From Blautia sp. MSJ-9 (GTDB lineage Bacteria; Bacillota; Clostridia; Lachnospirales; Lachnospiraceae): a stretch of 64,000 bases of DNA. Positions within the stretch are counted from its first letter, which is position 1, and each line of letters begins with the position of its first letter. Location of the stretch: the NCBI RefSeq assembly GCF_018919065.1, contig NZ_JAHLQG010000052.1, positions 1 to 64,000 on the forward strand. Direction: 5' to 3'. The position numbers and the translations under genes were made by a program. Positions 18,237 to 27,472 of this stretch are shown here, piece after piece. A model generated the notes under the pieces. That model saw only the letters and a program-made list of their open reading frames with translations, was not told the DNA's origin and did no database searches.

Positions 18237-18542
18237 CTATTTTCTGTCTATTCTTCCACTGTTTACATATCTAATCGTAAGGAAAATATCCAACGCAAAA
18301 ATGATAATTGCGAGGATTAATAAAATCGGGCGCTGATCACCAGCATACAATATTAATCCGCCATTTAAAAGGCATATCGTCATGCTGATTCCAATGGTAT
18401 TGTATGCTTTTCTTGCATCAAGTTTTCCATTGGAAGTAATTTTTTCTTCAATAATACCGCCTGGTTTTACGATACTGATAATAATCAAAGAAACAACAAG
18501 TATTGTACCAACAAATGCATTTGTATTCCACCGCATACTCAT
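18237..18542 (-). CDS. Small membrane protein of unknown function
   Basis: A 101-residue protein with three predicted membrane helices: residues about 10-26, 48-68 and 70-90. A short charged stretch (EEKITSNGKLDARKAY) lies between the first two. I do not recognise the family. GAGGAG precedes the start, and a second in-frame ATG two codons in is equally possible. It is a single gene next to the GDPD gene, with a terminator at its 3' end. The following 170 bases (18543-18713) show no other feature. Confidence 0.6.
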   Translation of the reverse strand: MSMRWNTNAFVGTILVVSLIIISIVKPGGIIEEKITSNGKLDARKAYNTIGISMTICLLNGGLILYAGDQRPILLILAIIIFALDIFLTIRYVNSGRIDRK

Positions 18543-18713
18543 TTCTCCTCTTCATCAGATATAGGACACCTCACCTATGTCTCACGTCTTAGATTTTGTC
18601 AGAAATTTCTTCATTTACCTCTATTTATCTTTAAATTATCATTGTCAGGCACATCTGTCAATATCTTTATTTGATTGAATCAAGAAAATACTGAAGTGGA
18701 TGATTTTATCCTC

Positions 18714-19457
18714 TTAACTATTTACAATCTCTAATGCTCTGTCCGGATAATTGGTGATGACGGCTTCTGCGCCTGCATCTTTTACAAGCTGGATGTGTTC
18801 TGGTTTGTTGGCGGTCCATACGTGCATTTTCAGGCCGGCGCGTTTAACTTCTTCCATGAACTGTGGGTATTTCAGGTGGTAAACTGCCGGGTGTACGGCG
18901 TTGATTCCGAGATTTTTAGCGTACATGGCTGGGTTTACCCATCCGTCGCTGAAAAGGATTCCGGTCTGTACATGGTCGTCGAGCTGTTTTAACTGTAACA
19001 GGCTGTAATGGTTAAAAGAGGAATAGATCAGCTGGTCTTCCATGTTCATTTCTTTTACCAGTTTCAGGATTTTCTCTTCCATTCCTGGATAGAAGCAGAT
19101 GCTGTTCTTTAGTTCGATGTTTACCATCATATCTGTGGTGCGCATGAGATCCAGTACTTCTGCCAGAGTTGGGACGCGGTAGATTCCGGTTGGTTCTGCA
19201 GGGGTACTGACTTTTAATTCTTTTAACTGCGCCAGGGTCATGTCTTTGATCAGTCCAGTTCCATCTGTGACGCGGTCTACGGTTTCGTCGTGCATAACGA
19301 TGAGTTCACCGTCTGCGGATGTATGTACATCCAGTTCGATTCCGTCTGCGCCTTGTTTGATGGCGAGTTCAAATGCTTCCAGAGTGTTCTCCGGTTTGTA
19401 TCCGCTGGCACCTCTGTGTGCCCATACTTTTGTTGTTCTCTTTGCTGTTTCTGTCAT
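18714..19457 (-). CDS. Glycerophosphodiester phosphodiesterase
   Basis: GDPD cleaves glycerophosphodiesters such as glycerophosphocholine to sn-glycerol-3-phosphate and an alcohol. The 247-residue TIM-barrel protein keeps the catalytic set: H14 (AHRGASG), E41 and D43 (IELDVH) and H56 (VMHDETVDR). No signal peptide is seen, so it acts in the cytosol, like E. coli UgpQ. Its position downstream of ugp-type transporter genes supports a role in using imported glycerophosphodiesters. The transporter itself appears broken. Confidence 0.93.
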   Translation of the reverse strand: MTETAKRTTKVWAHRGASGYKPENTLEAFELAIKQGADGIELDVHTSADGELIVMHDETVDRVTDGTGLIKDMTLAQLKELKVSTPAEPTGIYRVPTLAEVLDLMRTTDMMVNIELKNSICFYPGMEEKILKLVKEMNMEDQLIYSSFNHYSLLQLKQLDDHVQTGILFSDGWVNPAMYAKNLGINAVHPAVYHLKYPQFMEEVKRAGLKMHVWTANKPEHIQLVKDAGAEAVITNYPDRALEIVNS

Positions 19458-19490
19458 TTTTTTTCTGCCTCTCTTTTTTAATCTTCATAA

Positions 19491-19518
19491 ACAGGGAACC
19501 GCATACGCAGTTCCCTGT
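19491..19518 (-). terminator. Hairpin after the ugpE-ugpB remnant
   Basis: ACAGGGAAC (19491-19499) pairs with GTTCCCTGT (19510-19518). The tail on the minus strand (TTATGAAG) is weak, so read-through into the GDPD gene is likely. Confidence 0.45.
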
Positions 19519-19589
19519 CATCATTTAAATATAAATATTTTTCCTGTGAATGATTATAACACCTCTCGGTATACTGTTATCAATATTTT

Positions 19590-20477
19590 TTATTCATTCA
19601 GTAAGTTATAATCTTCGATAGATTTGTTCATATCAGAAGCCATTTTGCTGACTGCATCTTCTGCGGACTGTTTTCCATTGAGCATGTTCTCGATTTCTGT
19701 TTCTACGATGGAACGTGCTTCCGGGAATACGCTGAGGAGTGCGCCTGCATATTCCGGTGCGGAATCATGGAGCTGGTCGATGGCTGTCTGGAACTGTGGG
19801 TATTCTGCGATGTTGTCTTTGAATACCTGTTCGTCATGTGCTGCTGTTGTTACAGGGAAGTATCCTGTCTGTGCATTCCAGTATGCCTGGGATTCTGCAG
19901 ATACCAGATATTTTACGAATTCCCATGTTGCAGCTTTCTTTGCGTCATCCTGGTTGTCGAGCATCCAGAGGGAAGCACCACCGATGGATACACCACCTTT
20001 GTCATCATCTGTGATGGATGGGAAGTATGCAGTACCTACTTCAAAGGAACCGTTTACATCCTGCAGGATCTGTTTCAGGGATGCTGTGGAGCCTAATGTG
20101 ATAGCAGCTTTTCCTGATGAGAAATCAGCAAGTCCGGAATCTCCGCCTCTTCCTACATTTGGTGCATAACCTGCGTCATAGAGTTTCTTCCACTCATTGA
20201 GGATATTCAGAGCGCCGCCGTTTTCGTCAAATACAACTTTCTCAGCTGCTGCCTCACGTCCGTTTCCGTTGTCTACATACTCAAGGCCCTGTTTGCACAT
20301 GAATTCTTCGAAGAACCATCCGTAGATTCCCATGGATAATGCTTCTCCTGCGCCGCCTTTGTTTACAAGGTTATATTTCTGCTGCGCCAGCATTTTTGCC
20401 TTTGCTTCCTGAAACTTCTGGCGTTCCAGAGCCATCTGTTTTTCTTTTTCAGCAGTGATGCTGCCTATCTGTGACAT
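19590..20477 (-). pseudogene. ugpE'-'ugpB chimera from an in-frame deletion
   Basis: The 295-residue frame joins two unrelated pieces. Residues 1 to about 40 are polar and charged, like the cytosolic N-terminus of a second (MalG/UgpE-type) permease, and the ATG overlaps the ugpA stop in a TAATG, just as a coupled permease gene would. From about residue 41 (GGAGEALSMGIYGWFFEEF) it is the C-terminal half of a UgpB-like solute-binding protein, ending MNKSIEDYNLLNE. The membrane helices of the permease and the signal peptide plus first lobe of the binding protein are missing. A deletion of roughly 1.3-1.5 kb that happened to keep frame explains this. The product cannot act as permease or receptor. 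Confidence 0.75.
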
Positions 20478-21334
20478 TAATATTTCACTCCTTTTTTCTC
20501 GATTTTAAACATTACCAGTGTAAGTACCAGCACGATCAGGAAAAGTACAACTGACTGGGCTGCTGCACTTCCAAAACGGTAGTTAAAGAATGCATCTCTG
20601 TAAATAGAGTACACGATCAGGTTTGTAGATTCTCCCGGACCGCCCTGTGTCAGGATCTTGACCTGTCCGAATGACTGAAATGCCTGGATGATGTTTACTA
20701 CTAATGTATAGAACATCATTGGTGCCAGTCCCGGAAGTGTCAGGCGGTAGAATTTCTGAAATGAACTTGCTCCGTCTACAGAAGCCCGTTCATAAATAGT
20801 TTCATCAATGTTACTTAATCCTGCTGAAAAATACAGGAAGTTGATCCCGCTATTGAGCCATGCAGTAAGAACTGCTACGCAGATCAGTGCATATTTCGGA
20901 TCACTGACCCAGTTGATATCCAGATGGAAAATCTTGTTGATGATTCCCACGGACGGATGAAGCATGATCTTGAAGATCATAGCTGCGGAGCTGGATGCGA
21001 TTGCCATCGGCAGTGCATACGCAGTACTGAAAAAGCGGATTCCAGGGAATGTTTTGTTGCAGAGAACTGCTGTTGTAAGTCCCAGGATCATGCTGACTGC
21101 TACTACGATCACAACAAAGATCAGGGTTACTGCCAGACTGTTCCAGAATGAGGATGACTGTAATAATTCTTTGTAATTGCCAAGTCCTACGAATAATTTT
21201 GCCTGTCCCATCTTATTTGTTTTAAAGAGACTTAAGTATAAGGTCTTAAAAAACGGATAGAATAAGAAGATTCCGAAGATCAGGAAACTTGGGAGCAGGT
21301 ATGCGTAGGCACCTGTGTTTTTTAACTTCTTCAT
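20477..21334 (-). CDS. ugpA: ABC transporter permease, UgpA-like
   Basis: A 285-residue MalF/UgpA-type permease with about six membrane helices. The EAA loop that docks the ATPase is visible near ERASVDGASSFQKFYRLTLPGLAP. The neighbours (GDPD, UgpC-like ATPase, UgpB-like C-terminus) point to glycerol-3-phosphate or glycerophosphodiesters as substrate. Its usual partner permease is deleted, so the channel is probably not assembled unless another permease substitutes. About 200 bases separate it from ugpC upstream; nothing but AT-rich sequence is seen there. Confidence 0.88.
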   Translation of the reverse strand: MKKLKNTGAYAYLLPSFLIFGIFLFYPFFKTLYLSLFKTNKMGQAKLFVGLGNYKELLQSSSFWNSLAVTLIFVVIVVAVSMILGLTTAVLCNKTFPGIRFFSTAYALPMAIASSSAAMIFKIMLHPSVGIINKIFHLDINWVSDPKYALICVAVLTAWLNSGINFLYFSAGLSNIDETIYERASVDGASSFQKFYRLTLPGLAPMMFYTLVVNIIQAFQSFGQVKILTQGGPGESTNLIVYSIYRDAFFNYRFGSAAAQSVVLFLIVLVLTLVMFKIEKKGVKY

Positions 21335-21530
21335 GTGTTGAACACCTTTCCTTTTTATTTTTTATGAGTTACAGATAACTCCAGAACCACACTGCTGCAT
21401 TTTTACATTGTTACTTTGGCTATATCAAAGAAAAACTCTTCTTTAATTGTGATAATTAACAAACATTACCGCAAAACTTTCTCAAAGTTATAAAAACATT
21501 TTTGGCTGTAAAATGTAATTGTCTATGCCT

Positions 21531-22664
21531 TTATGAAAAAACGCCTTTTCTCAGAGTAATATTTTCCTGCGTTTCCAGGTCAAACGCAGAAATATATGCC
21601 ATATCGATCCAGAGCGTTACTTTATCGCCTTTATCAATCAGACTGTCACCGGAAACTTTTGCGCAGCAGTCCTGCCCGTTGTGGTTGAAATGGAGGATGA
21701 CCTCCGCTCCCAGAAGTTCTCTGGCTGTGACTGTAACTTCCATTTTCCACTCGCCTCTGGTATCTGCTCCTGCTGGTCTTTCCAGAAAATGCTCCGGGCG
21801 GATTCCGAGTTCGATATTTCTGCCAACATAACCCTGACGCTTCAGGATTTTCCATAAGAAATCCGGGATCGGGATATCTCCGTCATTCTCAGTGCAGAAT
21901 GTAGGGATTCCTACTTTTTCTATTACCAGTCCTTTGATAAAGTTCATGGATGGAGAACCAATGAATCCTGCAACGAAACGGTTTACCGGGTAATCGTACA
22001 GGTTCTGCGGCGCATCTGCCTGCTGTACCACGCCCTGATTCATTACTACAATCCTGTCTCCCAGAGTCATTGCTTCTGTCTGATCATGGGTAACGTAGAT
22101 GATCGTATTTCCAAGAGCTTTGTGAATGTTTGCAAGTTCTACCCGCATCTGGGTACGAAGCTTGGCATCCAGATTGGATAACGGTTCATCCATGAGAAGT
22201 ACTTTTGGCTCACGGATGATGGCATTTCCGATGGCTACTCGCTGACGCTGGCCGCCGGAAAGGTTCTTTGGCCTTTGTCTGAGCAGATTTTCCAGTCCCA
22301 GAAGTTCTGCTACATGGTGAACTCTTTTATCAATTTCTTTTTTCGGTACTTTTCTTACCTGTAAAGAAAAAGCGATGTTATCGTAAATGTTCATCTGTGG
22401 ATAGAGGGCGTAGCTCTGGAAAACCATTGCCAGGTCACGCTCTTTTGGTTCCAGATAATTGACTAGTTTGTCTCCTATCCATAATTCACCATCACTGATA
22501 TCTTCCAGTCCGGCGATCATTCGGAGTGTGGTTGATTTTCCACATCCGGACGGACCAACGAATACTATCAGCTCACCTTTTTCTATTTCCAGATTAAAAT
22601 TCTTTACTGCCTGAAAGCCGTTTTCGTAGCTTTTACAGATGTCTCTTAATATGATTTCCGACAT
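21531..22664 (-). CDS. ugpC: ABC transporter ATPase, UgpC/MalK type
   Basis: A 377-residue ATPase of the carbohydrate CUT1 class. Walker A GPSGCGKST is at 37-45, followed by the signature LSGGQRQRV and Walker B LLMDEPLSNLD, then a C-terminal TOBE regulatory domain (IRPEHF onwards). The start at 22664 (MSEIILRD) has GGAGAGG upstream; the frame extends 56 codons further, but into the spacer and the HAD gene. It is the only MalK-type ATPase in the window, so it may also serve the two sugar permeases at 31-33 kb, which have none. Confidence 0.93.
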   Translation of the reverse strand: MSEIILRDICKSYENGFQAVKNFNLEIEKGELIVFVGPSGCGKSTTLRMIAGLEDISDGELWIGDKLVNYLEPKERDLAMVFQSYALYPQMNIYDNIAFSLQVRKVPKKEIDKRVHHVAELLGLENLLRQRPKNLSGGQRQRVAIGNAIIREPKVLLMDEPLSNLDAKLRTQMRVELANIHKALGNTIIYVTHDQTEAMTLGDRIVVMNQGVVQQADAPQNLYDYPVNRFVAGFIGSPSMNFIKGLVIEKVGIPTFCTENDGDIPIPDFLWKILKRQGYVGRNIELGIRPEHFLERPAGADTRGEWKMEVTVTARELLGAEVILHFNHNGQDCCAKVSGDSLIDKGDKVTLWIDMAYISAFDLETQENITLRKGVFS

Positions 22665-22764
22665 TTCATTTCCTCTCCTGCTTTTACAACTTTTACAATC
22701 AATATTTTTCATCAGATATCTTGTGACGGGCTGATTTAACAGCATAATGCCTTTGCAGATATCT

Positions 22765-23559
22765 TTATGAAAAATATCCGGCAAGTTTTCCCAGTGACTG
22801 GCACTGGAAGCCATTTTTCCATTCTTCTGCACTGGCTTCGCCTGTCAATACCAGGCAACTGTCAACTCCTGCGCGTTTGCCACATTCCATGTCTGTGTAG
22901 ATTCTGTCACCGATGAGCAGGGTCTGCTTCGGAGTGCATCCTGTTTCTTCCAGACAGGCGTACACCATTCCGGGTGCCGGTTTGCCGATGTATTCCGGTT
23001 CTCTGCCAACGGATGCAGTGATCATCCGGCAGATAGATCCGCAGTCCGGCACCATTCCAAAATCAATCGGACACCGCAGATCCGGATTTGTTGCAAACCA
23101 GGGAACATTTGTCTCCGTGAGCTGTTTACAGACCTGAATCAGTTTCTCGTAAGTAAGTTCTGTATCATAAGCACAGAGTACACAGTCTACATCATCCCCT
23201 GCCTGATCTGTAATGTTCAGGCCTGCTTTTCGCAGTTCACTGCAGTAGGTTTCGGTAGCTGCTACCAGGATTTTTTTATTTCCGTAATATTTCTTCATGA
23301 AATCTCTGGCATAAGTTCCGGCAGTGATAAATTCGTCTTCTGTCGTTTCAATTCCCCAGTCATGAAACTGTTCTACATAATCGTTGGCGGCTTTAGATGA
23401 ATTATTTGTCAGGAAGCGGAAAATTCCGCCGTTTTCTTTTACTGTTTGAAGAAAGTCTGCCGCACCTGGAAGCAGCTCGCTTCCCAAAGCAACAGTTCCG
23501 TCAATGTCCAGAAGAAACAGCTTTTTTTCTTTTATCATTGATGCAAGATTGTGATGCAT
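22765..23559 (-). CDS. HAD-IIA family phosphatase (NagD/PGP-like)
   Basis: A 264-residue HAD hydrolase with the nucleophile motif LLDIDGTVALG (D18, D20), FLTNNSS as motif II, GKPAPGMVYACLE with the motif III lysine and GDRIYTDMECG as motif IV. The cap type and TNPDLRCP fit the NagD/4-nitrophenylphosphatase group, which includes glycerol-phosphate phosphatases. It is the first gene of the ugp-like cluster, which favours a glycerol-3-phosphate-type substrate; this is inference. Confidence 0.85.
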   Translation of the reverse strand: MHHNLASMIKEKKLFLLDIDGTVALGSELLPGAADFLQTVKENGGIFRFLTNNSSKAANDYVEQFHDWGIETTEDEFITAGTYARDFMKKYYGNKKILVAATETYCSELRKAGLNITDQAGDDVDCVLCAYDTELTYEKLIQVCKQLTETNVPWFATNPDLRCPIDFGMVPDCGSICRMITASVGREPEYIGKPAPGMVYACLEETGCTPKQTLLIGDRIYTDMECGKRAGVDSCLVLTGEASAEEWKNGFQCQSLGKLAGYFS

Positions 23560-23727
23560 GTTAAATTGGTCTCCTCTTTTTCTCTTTTAATTCTCTGTAC
23601 TGACAGTCAGCTTTGTGTATTTATTTCTGTCTGTGCTGCTGGCTGTTTTTGACCACTGGCATTATTATAAAAACTTTTTGGTGTCGCCAACAATCTTGTT
23701 TACGTCAAATAATTGTTAAATGCATAT

Positions 23728-23760
23728 AAAAAAATCACGGTTGTTCGCCGTGATTTTTTT
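23728..23760. terminator. Bidirectional terminator
   Basis: AAAAAAATCACGG (23728-23740) pairs with CCGTGATTTTTTT (23748-23760). On the minus strand it ends transcripts from the beta-helix gene 210 bases upstream. Confidence 0.85.
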
Positions 23761-23799
23761 ACATTTTTGTTTTATTGTTATTGTCTTAGCTGCCTTTTA

Positions 23800-23872
23800 T
23801 GCCTTAGTCCCTCCCCACTGCTTATTGCATTCCACAATTGAAGCAGGAGGTTTACTTGATCCGGTTAAGGCA
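23800..23872. other. Nested stem structure in the 3' region of the beta-helix gene
   Basis: An outer stem TGCCTTA (23800-23806) with TAAGGCA (23866-23872) encloses CCTC/GAGG and CTGCTT (23818-23823) with AAGCAG (23841-23846). It lies between the gene stop at 23970 and the terminator. It could be a structured 3' UTR or small RNA; no family is recognised. The remaining bases of this 410-base gap show nothing else. Confidence 0.35.
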
Positions 23873-23969
23873 TTTTAGATGAAACATTTTTCTACTTTAC
23901 TTAGATTTTATATATTTATCCAAAACTCACCTACTATTCTTATAGGCTTCTAATATATATTTTCTTGTT

Positions 23970-26081
23970 TTACAGTGATTCCGGTCTTTCTACTTCATAG
24001 TTGGACCAGTCATCGATTGCTGTGGCACTTGAGGTATCTGCCTTGTCCTGATAGGAGCCTACTGTGATCGTATAATCACTGTCGCCCTCTACATAAGTAG
24101 TTCCGTCTGTACCTACGATGGAAACTGTTTTGCCATCTGCATCTGTGATGGTTCCTTCGTTTGACAGGGATGTGATGGTGCTATCGCCTGTTACTGTCCA
24201 AGTAGAGTCTTTGTCGATCACTACGTTGCAGTAACCGTCTCCGCCGTTTCCTGCATAAGTTTCGTCATTGACGAATGCACCTTCCAGTGTGCTGCCGTTG
24301 GTCATGTAGAAGTCAAGGTCGCTGATGGAATCCCAGATTACATTGCCCTTCATATCCTGGCTGTCTGCGGTAAAGTTGCAGTCGGATCCATTGGCACCAC
24401 TCTGACCCCATCCACGCTGGTTGTTGTTTCCTGTGCACTGCAGGAAGAATTCACTGTCATCATTGTATGTGATATCTACGTCTTTTAATGCAATGGTGCA
24501 TTCCGTGTTGGTTGTGTAGAATAAGCCGCCGTTCTTAGATGTGATCGTACCGCCATCCATCTGGAATGTGCTGTTACCTACTTCGGAGTCACCGGACATG
24601 CTCTGATAAAGGATGACTGTCCATGTTGTGTCGTTCTGGTCATCATCGCTCATATTTCCAGTCAGGTTGCTGTTGTAGAGTCTCAGGGAGTTTAATCCCT
24701 CGATGCATACTGCTTCTGAACCGTTTGCTGTCAGTTCTGCATTGTTGACTGCGATATCTGCGGTACAGTAAACTGCCGGAGAGCCTACGCCGTTAGATGT
24801 ATAAGTACCGCCGTCTACTACCATTGTTCCACCGCCTCTGTCACTGCGGATAGCTGCTGAAGATTCACCGTTTGTCTCTACACTCAGATCCCATGCGTAA
24901 AGCGTTCCGCCACCTGCTGCGTGGATTCCACCTGAGGTATCCTGCTGTGTGGTGATATCTGTATCTGCTGCGTATACAGTTCCATCGCCGTATGCAAAAA
25001 GTCCTGCGCCGCCTTTGCTGTCTGTTGTTACTGTGCTGTCTTTGACATATGCTGTTCCGTCTGTGGCAAGGACTGCGGCACCTACGCCATAGAAACTGGA
25101 GTTGTCACCGCCCTGGCTGTCGGAAGATGTTCTGGAGATTGCGTCGTTATTAAATGTAACTTCTGCGCCATTGGAAACAAGTGCCGCGTTTTCGTCTGTT
25201 CCTGTGGATTCCAGAGATGTATCGGAAACTGTTTCGTCTGAGCTGTATTCGTTAGCTGCATCATAGCTGTCCACACCGGAAGCCTGACTGCCAGGACCTC
25301 CCTGACCGCCGCCCATTTCCATGGACTGAACTGTGATGGTTGCTGCGTTTCCGTCATCGTCTAATGTGATGGCTACTACATCACCTTCTTTAATGTCATC
25401 TAATGTAATTTCTTGAGTCTGACCTGCATCGTCTGGAGCCTGGCCATCAGGTTTTTCTGGTGCTTCTCCGTTATCCCCATCTGGTTTCTCCGGAGCCTCT
25501 CCGCCAGGTGCACCCTGGCCGCCGCCCATGGTCTGTTTTGTGATTACTGTACTGTCTGTAACTGTGATTTCCTGTTCTTCTCCTGTCAAGTCTAACATAG
25601 ATGGTTTTTCTCCATCTGGAGCACCCTGTCCATCACCGTTGCTGTCTGATGCTTCGTCCGTTGATTCTGTGTCTTCTGTTCCTTCATCTGTATCTGCTGA
25701 CTCGTCTGTGCTGGCATCGTCTGTTTTTTTTCCATCTGCATCTTCAGAATCTTTAGCATCACCATCTGCCTTTGCATCATCTCCGTCCGGTTTCTCCGGC
25801 GCTTCGCCATTTTCGCCGCCCTGCGGCTGTTCACCAGGCTGGCCCATTTCTTTTCTGGTTCCTACTGCGATGGTGATTTTTCCATCTTCTACGGACTTTA
25901 CTTCTCCAAGGATTTCATTTGATTCTTCTTTATCTGATGCCTCTGCTGTATCTTCTGTGGTGTCGCCTGCATCCTGAGTACTTTCTGTCTTGCTGTCTGC
26001 TGCAAATGCTGTTTCTGCTGATCCAACAGATGTTGCTGTGATCATAACTCCCATAATCATTGCCAGATGTTTATACTTCAT
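23970..26081 (-). CDS. Secreted beta-helix protein with acidic Pro-rich N-terminal region
   Basis: A 703-residue exported protein. Residues 1-27 form a signal peptide ending AFA. Residues about 28-220 are very acidic and rich in Asp, Glu, Ser, Gly and Pro, with repeated GEAPEKPDGD units and segments (EILGEVKSVEDGKITIAVG; DIKEGDVVAITLDDDGNA) like DUF5666-type beta domains. From about 270 to 690 short repeating Gly/Thr/Asn units (GGTLYAWDLSV, GGGTMVVDGGTYTSN, MDGGTITSKNGG) indicate a right-handed parallel beta-helix. No LPXTG, S-layer homology or membrane anchor is seen, so it may be shed or held non-covalently. Possible roles are carbohydrate binding or adhesion; not determined. Confidence 0.75.
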   Translation of the reverse strand: MKYKHLAMIMGVMITATSVGSAETAFAADSKTESTQDAGDTTEDTAEASDKEESNEILGEVKSVEDGKITIAVGTRKEMGQPGEQPQGGENGEAPEKPDGDDAKADGDAKDSEDADGKKTDDASTDESADTDEGTEDTESTDEASDSNGDGQGAPDGEKPSMLDLTGEEQEITVTDSTVITKQTMGGGQGAPGGEAPEKPDGDNGEAPEKPDGQAPDDAGQTQEITLDDIKEGDVVAITLDDDGNAATITVQSMEMGGGQGGPGSQASGVDSYDAANEYSSDETVSDTSLESTGTDENAALVSNGAEVTFNNDAISRTSSDSQGGDNSSFYGVGAAVLATDGTAYVKDSTVTTDSKGGAGLFAYGDGTVYAADTDITTQQDTSGGIHAAGGGTLYAWDLSVETNGESSAAIRSDRGGGTMVVDGGTYTSNGVGSPAVYCTADIAVNNAELTANGSEAVCIEGLNSLRLYNSNLTGNMSDDDQNDTTWTVILYQSMSGDSEVGNSTFQMDGGTITSKNGGLFYTTNTECTIALKDVDITYNDDSEFFLQCTGNNNQRGWGQSGANGSDCNFTADSQDMKGNVIWDSISDLDFYMTNGSTLEGAFVNDETYAGNGGDGYCNVVIDKDSTWTVTGDSTITSLSNEGTITDADGKTVSIVGTDGTTYVEGDSDYTITVGSYQDKADTSSATAIDDWSNYEVERPESL

Positions 26082-26224
26082 AGTGATACCTCTCTTTATA
26101 CTTTTCTAATTCTTATTTTTTTAGTTTCTCTGTTTCTTTTGTTTTTGTTGATAGTATGACTATATCTGATAAATGTGTCTGATTTATGGTAAGTTTACGA
26201 AGAAAATGTGTCCTCTTATTTTTC

Positions 26225-27034
26225 TTATAAATGATACATCTCACATTTGCGATGCTTTAATAATGGAAGCTGCTCTCGAATCTGGTCTTCGCAGTCCAGA
26301 TTTATTTCTTCTATTAAGATGCCTTCTTTCTCATCCAGTTGTTTCATAACCTGTCCCCAGGGATCGGTCACAATGGAATGTCCCCAGGAAATGTAGCCTG
26401 CCTGTGTGTCTCGTGCAGGAGCGCATCCAAGCATGTAAATCTGGTTATCAAGGGCTCTTGCACGGAAACTGAGTTCCCAGTGTGCAGGACCTGTAGTCAT
26501 ATTAAATGCTGCCGGGACGAAAATCATCTTCACACCGTCCAGCACCATTGTTCGGGCAAATTCAGGGAAGCGGATGTCGTAACAGATCATGACACCCATT
26601 TTTCCGAATTCAGTATCAAATACTGTGGCGTGGTCTCCCGGAGTTAAAGTATCGGATTCTTTAAAGTACTGTCCATTTTTTACATTGATATCGAAAAGGT
26701 GGGCTTTTCTGTGTTTGCCGATCTGTTTTCCGGCTCTGTCAAAAATATAAGAAGTATTATAAACATTTCCTGACTCATCTGTTTCCGGCATGGAGCCTGC
26801 GATCAGATAAATATGGTATTTTCTGGCATAATCAGACATTGCCTGCCAGGATGGGCCGCCTTCTTTTTCTGCATAAATTGGGAAGTTTTCAGTCTGATAT
26901 GGACAGCAGAACATTTCCGGGAGAATCACGAAGTCCGGATTTTCTGCTTTTATTTTTTCTATATAAGTGCCTGCAGTGCGGATATTCTGCAATTTATCTT
27001 TTACTGTGGGCATCTGGATTGCTGCTACTTTCAT
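26225..27034 (-). CDS. Carbon-nitrogen hydrolase (Nit2/omega-amidase type)
   Basis: A 269-residue nitrilase-superfamily amidase. The catalytic triad is visible: E40 (VILPEMF), K110 (GKHRKAHLFDI) and C151 (VMICYDIRFPE). The HLFDI and YDIRFPE motifs are those of the Nit2/omega-amidase branch, which hydrolyses alpha-ketoglutaramate or similar amides. No signal peptide is seen. It lies alone between the beta-helix gene and the toxin-antitoxin pair. Confidence 0.9.
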   Translation of the reverse strand: MKVAAIQMPTVKDKLQNIRTAGTYIEKIKAENPDFVILPEMFCCPYQTENFPIYAEKEGGPSWQAMSDYARKYHIYLIAGSMPETDESGNVYNTSYIFDRAGKQIGKHRKAHLFDINVKNGQYFKESDTLTPGDHATVFDTEFGKMGVMICYDIRFPEFARTMVLDGVKMIFVPAAFNMTTGPAHWELSFRARALDNQIYMLGCAPARDTQAGYISWGHSIVTDPWGQVMKQLDEKEGILIEEINLDCEDQIREQLPLLKHRKCEMYHL

Positions 27035-27173
27035 TTGTATCCTGTCCTTTCTGTATTAATGACATAGTTTTCTACCTATATTATAGCAATAAAAAATACA
27101 GTAGCAATCATGTTAGATAAAGTTGATTCCATCATTTTTATATGCTATATTAAAAATACCAGAATAATTTCTG

Positions 27174-27220
27174 CTTTACGAAAGATAAAAAATAGCAATT
27201 TTTATCATAATTTCGTAAAG
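27174..27220 (+). promoter_or_regulatory. Inverted repeat over the toxin-gene leader
   Basis: CTTTACGAAA (27174-27183) pairs with TTTCGTAAAG (27211-27220), and GATAAAAA (27184-27191) with TTTTTATC (27199-27206). The 3' arm reaches into the ribosome binding site AAAGGAG (27217-27223). It could be the operator of an autoregulated toxin-antitoxin operon, or an mRNA stem that hides the binding site. Confidence 0.55.
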
Positions 27221-27222
27221 GA

Positions 27223-27468
27223 GTGAGAAAACTGGAAATCAAATATTCAAAACAAGCCCTTAAATTTTTAAAGAAACAAGAGATTGTAACTCAAAAACGT
27301 ATTATCAACGCAATTTCTAATTTACCTAAGGGCGATGTAAAGAAATTACAGAACAGGAATGGTCGTCGATTACGCATAGGTGATTATCGCGTAATTTTTG
27401 ATAATGTAGAAAACATTATCTTTATCCAAATTATTGATAATCGTGGACAAGTATATAAAGGGGTGTGA
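27223..27468 (+). CDS. RelE/ParE-family toxin
   Basis: An 81-residue basic protein of the RelE/ParE fold. The IKYSKQALKFLKKQ N-terminus, central LPKGDVKKLQNRNGRRLRIGDYRVIF and C-terminal IIDNRGQVYKGV match RelE-type mRNA interferases, including the Arg-Arg-x-Arg core before DYRVIF. The start is uncertain. GTG 27223 overlaps the AAAGGAG site, so it is too close. A CTG at 27232 sits eight bases after the site and would give MEIKYSK, the normal start of the family, suggesting rare CTG initiation. The antitoxin gene follows 4 bases after the stop, the reverse of the usual antitoxin-first order. Confidence 0.85.
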   Translation: MRKLEIKYSKQALKFLKKQEIVTQKRIINAISNLPKGDVKKLQNRNGRRLRIGDYRVIFDNVENIIFIQIIDNRGQVYKGV

Positions 27469-27472
27469 CTTT

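Noticed and set aside
23800-23872. CRISPR or tandem repeat array
   Set aside because: There are only nested inverted repeats here; no regularly spaced direct repeats were seen anywhere in the window.
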